A DNA stretch of 64,000 bases, from assembly GCA_023374025.1 (NCBI GenBank), contig SIJG01000041.1, positions 457,001 to 521,000 of the forward strand, written 5' to 3'. Positions 57,530 through 64,000 of this stretch are shown here, piece after piece (the first letter of the stretch is position 1; each line of letters starts with the position of its first letter). Source of the stretch: Heterodera schachtii (Eukaryota > Nematoda > Chromadorea > Rhabditida > Heteroderidae). The notes under the pieces are model-generated. The model saw only the letters and a program-made list of their open reading frames with translations. It had not been told where the DNA came from and ran no database searches. The translations under genes were made by a program, and so were the position numbers.

Positions 57530-60500
57530 ATGAATTCTGAGGGACTTCGAATCATTGCCGACGGACTGAGAGGTGCTCCATTTAATCGGAATTTAACCAT
57601 TGTCAAGTTGGACTCATTGAGTGCCAATGCGCTGTTGCAAACTCTGTCCGATGTCATCGGTTGGGTGGAGGGACAAACGGCGGCTGATTTTATAGACATC
57701 CGATCAGAGGCACCGGATGAGACGGTGTGTGATCAGCAGAGCCCGTATAGGAGGAGCAATTGCTTTAGGCTGGGCTCACTCCGATTATTTTTTTTGGTTA
57801 ATTAGCGTCCATTACCATTCTTCCCAGATGACGCGTCTTTTGTCTGCCCTTCGCGTGTTAAAATATCCGCCCCCGCGGGACATTGACCAAATGTATGCAA
57901 ATATTATTTGCTGTTGATTATTTGTGCTTCTGTTGCTTTGTTAAGCCAACGATGGCGGCTTGAACTGCTCGAAGGCCAAAAGAGTGCCGTCTTTCCAATC
58001 CTCGAGTGGGTCTTCGCCAACGTCGACCGATTGAGAGAACGCGTGTATTTGGCTTCCTTTTTGACCCGAGTTGAGGTTCCATTAGAACACCAACAGTCGC
58101 CGGAAATCATTCGTTTAATAAACGCAGTGGAGCAGAAAATGGATGAATTTAAGGTTTTCCCAAGGGAATAAATGCCGCAAATCCGCACCCTTCCCAAACC
58201 TATAAATAGGAACTGCATACGCAAAATGTGGATGCTCGGATGGAATATATGCGAGCGATGGATGTCAGCAACGATTTAAAGGCTATGGACGAGGAGCGAG
58301 AACAGCTCCAGCGCAAAATTGAGAGATGCAAGCGACGGCTAGCAGCCAGAAGGCCCGACCTGAACACTTTGCTGAGTTTGGCAGGTGCCATTTGACAATG
58401 CTCAGAATTTAGCGGTGATAGACCAATTTCAGCGCAACTCCGTGCGGAGATGGAACGGAGCGAAGAGTTGAAGATGCAGGGGCAGGACCAGCAGAAAGCG
58501 GTGGGCACGGAAATGGGGACATAAAACAAAGGGAAGGCAAAATGGTGGGAGTAAACAGCGGGTGGCAGACGAACCCACACCCCATCCAACTCGCTAAAAA
58601 GTACACTTTTTCTTCAGATTAAACATGCCGAGCAACGGATTGTCAGATTGGAACGCATTTTGGGGGAGGAGGAAAGACGGGGAGAAAGTGCGGACCCACG
58701 GGCAGCCATTCAGAGAATGAAAGTGACGACGAAGCAAAGACAGGCCATTAATGACCGACAGTGCTTTAGAGAGAGACGGAAGTAAACAAATATTTGCTGA
58801 ATGAGAAGTTGGAGCAGGACTTACGCACACAGCGAAGTAATTTGGAAGTGGTACAGCGCATTTTGGCACAGAAAAACGCGAGCAAAGCCGATGTGGACAA
58901 GTTGAAGGAGCAGGTGGGGAAGAGGTCGGAAACGGCACAACAACACCCCCGGGGGAAACATTCAGATTGAGCAGCTGAACAGCGAATGCATGGAATTGAC
59001 ACTGCAAAGGGACCGTCGAGACGAATCATCGGAGGACAAATTGGTGGTGTACCGGCACCAAGCAGTGAACACGCAACGCAAAAAGACAAATATTGCGAAC
59101 GAATTGCAACAGACAAAGTCATTGGAACCCATCGCAAAACATTAAATAGGCAAAACAATTAGGCACGAATTGGAAAACATTGAGAATTTGGTGGCAACGA
59201 GGAGAAAGGAATTGGGCGAACGCTTGGGAAAGGACGAAGTGATCACGACGGTGCAATACCGTACATTGTTGAACAAATTGCGCAACAAAAGCAACGCGTA
59301 CAAACGGAGGAGGACGGAAATGGAGCAACTGAAGGCGGAGCAGCAAATTTTGGAGAGAACGCTTGAACTGTTGGAGGAGAGATTTGAGCAGATCAAAGAA
59401 GCAAATGTTAGTATTTGGGGGGGGGGGGGCTGAAGAGCAGAGCAAATGCCGGAATTGCAGCAAAACGAAGGGCGCGGAGTGATCGATCAGCTGAACGGAG
59501 ACACTGTGAGCCAACGGCCCAAGACGGCGAAGCCGGACACGACGGATGTGCAGACACTGAAGCAGATGGTGGAACAGATCAGCGAACAGATCAACGGACA
59601 AAGAAGCGAAGTGGCGAGACTGAACGCACAAATAGAGACATTCCATTCGGAGAACAAAGCGAGCGATGACTCAAAAGAAACGGACAGTCATTGCTAACTA
59701 TGTTTAGACAAAGAACGAAGAATTCTATTCTCTGAAGGCAGAGATGGACACGTTGGAGGAGAAAAGCTTAAAGGACAGAAGAGAGACGGAAGAGGTGGGA
59801 GGGGGAAGACGAACAGACAGGAGGAGAAGCGGAGGGGGAGAAGAGGGAGAGGAACCAGGGAGGGGGGGGGGAGAGAGTTGGGAGACAAACAGGAGGAGAA
59901 GCGGAGGGGGAGAAGAGGGAGAGGAACCAGGGAGGGGGGGGGAGAGAGTTGGGAGACAAACAGGAGGAGAAGCGGAGGGGGAGAAGAGGGAGAGGAACCA
60001 GGGAGGGGGGGGAGACAGTTGGGAGACAAACAGGAGGAGAAGCGGAGGGGGAGAAGAGGGAGAGGAACCAGGGAGGGGGGGGGGGGAGAGGGAGGGAAGA
60101 GCAAATGGGGGGAGAAGCGGAGGGGAGAAGCATGAGGGAAAGAGAAATGGGGGGAGAAGCGGAGGGGGAGAAGAGGGAGAGGAACCGGGAAGAAGGAAGA
60201 AAGGGCAAACGGGGGAGAAGCTGAGAGGGAGAAGCCATGGAGAGGGGGCAGGGAAGAGCGTCCCCTTCTGCTGGAGGGGAACAAGTTGAAATGGGATTTC
60301 ATTTGCAGAAAATCGAAGCAATCGAACGCAAGTTAGCCGGAACAAAAAGTGAATTGGAACAAAGCAACGTGGCGATGCAACGGCACATTTGGCTGGCCGA
60401 AAACGGCACGAGCGTTGAGCAAGCCGAATACGCACTGCAGCAGTTGGAAGTGCGGAACATTAAATGCCCAATAGCCAATATTATTGCCTTTCCAACAGAG

Positions 60501-60657
60501 ACAGCGAAGTGAGTGCACTCAGCAAATTGCGCATTTGAAAAAGGAATTGGCCAATTTGGCCGAACGCACGGATTTGGCGGAACAGACGCAAATGTGGCAG
60601 AACCTTTTGGAGATATTCGAACTCAAATTGCAACTGAAAAGAAACGCAAATAAGTAA
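57530..60657 (+). CDS. IFT81: IFT81 intraflagellar transport protein
   Basis: IFT-B core subunit that carries tubulin into cilia with IFT74. In nematodes it acts in ciliated sensory neurons. The N-terminal CH-like tubulin-binding domain starts MNSEGLRIIADGL with NLTIVKLDSLSANALLQTLS, DFIDIRSEAPDET, LLSALRVLKYPPPRD (57830-57890) and ILEWVFANVDRLRERVYLAS with LTRVEVPLE (57990-58090). The rest is coiled coil: EYMRAMDVSNDLKAMDEERE, KHAEQRIVRLERILGEEERR, LNEKLEQDLRTQRSNLEVVQ, LNKLRNKSNAYKRRRTEME (family KLRSKS block, 59270-59320), LKAEQQILERTLELLEERFE and TDVQTLKQMVEQISEQINGQ. The last exon is HLKKELANLAERTDLAEQTQ, ending near NANK. Several introns hold G runs, a SINE-like piece and a minisatellite. 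Confidence 0.93.
58548..58592 (-). repeat. tRNA-like SINE fragment in IFT81 intron
   Basis: On the minus strand GAGTTGGATGGGGTGTGGGT, then TCGTCTGCCACCCGCTG. This aligns with the fragment in the cubilin intron at 26125-26195 (GGTTGGAAGGGTCGTGGGTT). The B box is one base off consensus. Too short for a tRNA. Confidence 0.5.
59800..60200. repeat. 70-72 bp minisatellite in IFT81 intron
   Basis: About four copies of a purine-rich unit beginning GACAAACAGGAGGAGAAGCG (about 59812, 59883, 59955 and 60025), each ending in a G run of variable length. Degenerate partial copies continue to about 60200. Confidence 0.93.
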
Positions 60658-60948
60658 AAATAGCATGGGAAACAAACGACAAATAAAAGAAAGCCATGGG
60701 ACGAAAAAGGAAAAGGAAAAGCGTTTTAGGGGGGACGAGCCGAAGCCATGGGGCGACCGACGAGCCTTTTGATGGACAGCGGAGAATGGTGTTGTCAATC
60801 CAGAATTTGAATTTTATTACCCATAAACAATCACGAAACAAACACCAAAAATGCATCAATTACTGTAGGTACAAAAAAGTAAAGTAGTGACAATTACGGT
60901 ACATACAATGGTATTAAAAATGTTAAACGTCGCCTACGGCACTTTCTC

Positions 60949-62406
60949 TCATCGGCACGTTATTTCGTCATCACTTTGAATGGCGATCCATTCGCAGTCG
61001 ATTTGTGTGTAATAATCTGTGAATGTCGAGATGAATGCTCAGAAATGGTTTCCCGAGTTGGTCAGTTAATTACCGTGCAACGGCGCGTCTTTGCCGTGGC
61101 ATGGTCCCCCGGTGAGTGTGCCGAGTTGGACCCATTGTCCCTGGCCCAACGCCAGCAGCAAAGGACCACCGCTGTCCCCCTGAAAGAGTTCCAAATTTGA
61201 AAAGATTTTTGATGGTCGGTAAACGAACACTTTCCACGACTGTGTGTGGCTCTTTGTCACTGATCACGCAAATTTTGTCCGCCATTTTTGCCAAAATCCG
61301 CCGCTTCAATTCGCGCTCCTTCCAACTTCCGTCTTTGAATGCATTCGTTGCGTCTGAATGGTCCGTTTGGTTTTCCCTCCCCCATTTGCTTAAATTGTCA
61401 CTTTTTTTGGCCATTTGCTCTTTGTACCATCGGAATTCCAAGTCGACACATTCGTCGACTGGAAACAGTCGTTCTCTTCCGAATTGGAGTTGTTCTGGTA
61501 TCTTCGGATGAGTCAGCTTCCAAATGGGCGACGATTCGCAATGCGCTGAAAGTCAAATTGCCAAATGGCCCGGCAGTTGCGCCCGTACGTTTTGTGTTGC
61601 CCCAGCCGGCCACCACCACTTCGCCCTGCTTGGCCTTGGCCAATCCTTCGCCGGCGGCCGAAGCGGCGGATTCCTTTGAGAGGCCAATGGGTTGGAGCGT
61701 TTCGGAGAAGTTTAGCGGCACAGACAGCTGCCGAATTGGGGAAATGATTTAAAGGAAAGAGTCCCTTTACTTTTAAAAGTGCCATGTCGGCCATTGTCAC
61801 TGAGCCAATGTAATCGTCGTATCGGTCGGCGTATTCACTCCGCAACATAATTCGCTCAACTGCGTGCGGAATGGCATTGCTCAGATTCGCCGACCCCACG
61901 TAAATGGTCACTGATCTATGAGAATTTTATTATTATGAAACTAATCTCTCCAAATCAACTGCATTTGGGGATACGCTTTACCGATCAGTGCCACCCACGG
62001 CTTACTCTGATCACTTTTCCGATCAGTCCCACCCTCGGCTTACTCTGATGGATATGCCTTTCCCCCTCCTGCATTTACACAATGCCCTGCACTGAGCACA
62101 TAATTTCTGCTGATTACGGTCGCTGTGCAAATGGACGGTCCCAAAATAAATGCCATCCACGGAAGGTAAGTGTCCAACATGACGGTTTCGCCGCGATAAA
62201 CCTTTAGGAAGGACAATGAAAATCGTCAAAAAATTGACACTAACTAATTGGGCATCTGTTGGCGGCTCTTCGGGGAGTTGAGAAGAGAATTCGTCGGGAG
62301 AGAGGGGCAAAACGTTGTCAATTTCGGGAGGGGAAGAAGAAAAGACATCTTTGACGATGAGCACGGAAATTAGGACGATTGAAGCTGAAGAAAACATTCG
62401 GACCAA
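60949..62406 (-). CDS. secreted trypsin-like serine protease (S1 family)
   Basis: Extracellular S1 peptidase. Signal peptide MVRMFSSASIVLISVLIVKD and an acidic, proline-rich propeptide-like segment (62250-62400). The catalytic domain has WMAFILGPSICTATVI, then VLSAGHCVNAGGG with the catalytic His (about 62090), TIYVGSANLSNAIPHAVERI, MADMALLKVKG with the catalytic Asp (about 61780), VVVAGWGNTKRTGATAGPFG (61560-61620) and QGDSGGPLLLALGQGQWVQL with the catalytic Ser (61135-61195). The last exon encodes YYTQIDCEWIAIQSDDE, the usual C-terminal helix. An apparently non-conserved insert lies around 61340-61440. The residue six before the Ser, which sets specificity, falls at an exon border, so specificity is not called. 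It lies tail to tail with IFT81. Confidence 0.92.
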
Positions 62407-63405
62407 TGTGAAGGAATGAACGGTTGAGGGACGGACTGATCAGATTTATAGCCAATTGGTGGCCTAATGGGCCGTTGATCGGCCGTCGTCATAAATGGCC
62501 GCTCTTTTCACACTTCAGCATTTATTGCCTATTCACTTTCCTCGTCTTTTTTGTGTTCCCATTTTATCGCCGTTGTCACAATCGTCCGTCTGCCGAAGGA
62601 ATGGACGGACTTTTGCGCATTTCGTCCCCCCCCCCCCCCCTTTCTTCTCTTTCTTTCCCGTACTTTTCGTTTTGGTTAATCATTTTATGCTCAAATTATA
62701 GCATCTTTCTTTTCTGTTAGCCATCCCTATAAATTTTATTCATTTACTGTACAAATACAGACTGAACGGCTCACTTTGGCACGGGTATTTTGGCGCGCAT
62801 TTTGGCGCCCGCCATAAAATATATTTGGTAAATGGCGCGCTGTCAAAATCGCGATGGGTCGAAATCCCGAAACTGATCAAATGCAAAGAGAAAATAAAGT
62901 GATCAGAGGGAGAAGCCCACCGGGGGAAGGAGTTGATCAAATGCAGAGGAGAGAGGAAGTGACCAGAAGATGCCTTTGAAAATTTTCTAAAAATTATTTT
63001 GGCGTTTTTACTCAAAATTTGTTAAATAAAAAAGCAAAAAAAAAAAAAACGAAAAAGACACCCCTAAGAATCGACCCAAAATTCTGAAAATACACGCCCT
63101 AGAAATGTAAAATTTTCTCAAAAATTCATCTCCAAAATTTATTTATTATTTTCTTAATAATTTTGGTTTTAAAAATTATGTATCTCAATACTGATTTGGT
63201 TTAATTTAATTGTTTGAAATTTACACACACAACACATAATGAGGACTTGAACCTGGTACAACTGTATAAAATGGTTTCCGTTTCTTGGGGCGCAATACTT
63301 TTGACCTTGACTATTATATGTATTAAAAATGATTTTTTTAGAATTTAGCCTAATAAAAAACCGGTCGCTTTATTTATGCCTAGTCATAATCTGAACTCAC
63401 GCGAG
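62407..63405. other. upstream region of the protease, no gene seen
   Basis: Contains a C run near 62625, GGCGCGC-rich short repeats at about 62780-62840, and AT-rich sequence. Segments at about 63030-63100 (AAAAGACACCCCTAAGAAT) resemble 45640-45665 inside the hAT-like element and suggest an old relic. A pol III B-box-like GGTTCAAGTCC lies on the minus strand near 63245. Confidence 0.45.
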
Positions 63406-63409
63406 GGAC

Positions 63410-64000
63410 AGAGCGCAGCTTTTGTGGGGAAATCGACCACAGGCCGAAGAACGCGAAACCCTTCGCAAATCGCTGGAGGAAAGCATTCGCAAATTGGTGC
63501 GATCTCCGAGCGAAAAGGCAGCGAAGAGAATATTGTCATTGAGGTGCAATTTTGAGTTTTATTGCAATTTACCGACCATAATTTAAAATTTAAAGCGCTA
63601 TTTTTCTAAAAGCATCCAAATAAATAGATTTGAACCCCAGACCCCCGCCTAATGGGGCCCTTAATAAATAAAGGATCAATAATTAAATTTAAAAAATCCT
63701 TAAAAACTAAAATTTAATTTTCATACATTTAATTACTCCTTTCTAAGGCTATTTATGAGTTCTTACCATTCAAGTCCCACAAACAAATTTTTAGAAAGAT
63801 TAATAATTTAGGAAAAATCAAGTATGATGTCAAAAATAAAATCGATGGTTTTGCAAAATTTGAGTTCAGATTCGTGTTCATCTCTTTTTTCTATCCTAGA
63901 AATGTGCTTAAATTTGTAAATTTATTTTTCGCAGAAACCACAAAACTGCACCATTGCCGAATATAAGAATAAAATTTCAAAAAAAATTGGTTTGTTGCAA
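63410..64000 (+). CDS. possible gene fragment at right edge
   Basis: Two exon-like segments are seen: 63412-63542 and 63934 to the window end, with a good TTTCGCAG acceptor before the second. One frame of the first reads AEERETLRKSLEESIRKLVR, a charged helix. Another frame joins in phase to CTIAEYKNKISKKIG in the second. The two readings conflict and nothing is recognised, so this may be a partial gene leaving the window or chance. Confidence 0.25.

Noticed and set aside
59694..60435. Long Pro/Ser-rich ORFs on the minus strand and Gly/Glu-rich ORFs on the plus strand
   Set aside because: Translation of the 70-72 bp minisatellite in an IFT81 intron.

Overview
This window looks like nuclear DNA of a nematode. 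All protein genes are split by many short GT-AG introns, some only about 40 bases long. There is a cuticlin-type ZP-domain gene and an SLC6/SNF transporter, and the gaps and introns carry many small DNA-transposon relics. Species cannot be read from the sequence. A clade IV (Tylenchina) nematode is a guess only.

Layout, left to right. A ZP-domain cuticlin-like gene lies on the minus strand (about 20-2974), followed by a gene-free stretch rich in G/C homopolymers. Next is the GPN2 GTPase on the minus strand (4770-6513), with a TA-flanked MITE in one intron. Two unrecognised plus-strand genes (6932-8148 and 8210-9642) precede the retromer subunit VPS35 (10210-14358, plus). A very large cubilin-like gene (15011-35523, plus) has a signal peptide, a cubilin-type N-terminus, an EGF array and about 27 CUB domains. 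It ends tail to tail with VPS33B (35622-39913, minus), which holds a 1.9 kb long-TIR element in its last intron. An SLC6 transporter follows (40426-44827, minus) with a second copy of the TA MITE. A 4 kb nested transposon complex (45413-49435) with hAT-like ends abuts an ABHD14-like hydrolase (49466-50731, minus). Then come PRPF38B (51025-53125, minus), ALG1 (53960-56087, minus), an 0.86 kb MULE-like element, IFT81 (57530-60657, plus) and a secreted trypsin-like protease (60949-62406, minus). An uncertain gene fragment sits at the right edge.

Three genes concern endosomal transport: VPS35 (retromer), VPS33B (SM protein, CHEVI/HOPS-like) and cubilin (endocytic receptor). This is probably chance adjacency but worth a synteny check. 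The rest are housekeeping genes for GTPase assembly, splicing, N-glycosylation and cilia.

The most interesting material is the mobile DNA. Target-site duplications can be read directly for several elements: 8 bp for the hAT-like element, 9-10 bp for three MULE-like elements, and TA for two MITEs. Two MULE-like elements have terminal repeats built from short tandem motifs. A GC-rich imperfect palindrome of about 195 bp occurs four times inside fold-back modules. No transposase was recognised. Exon borders were placed by eye, so gene ends are more reliable than internal junctions.
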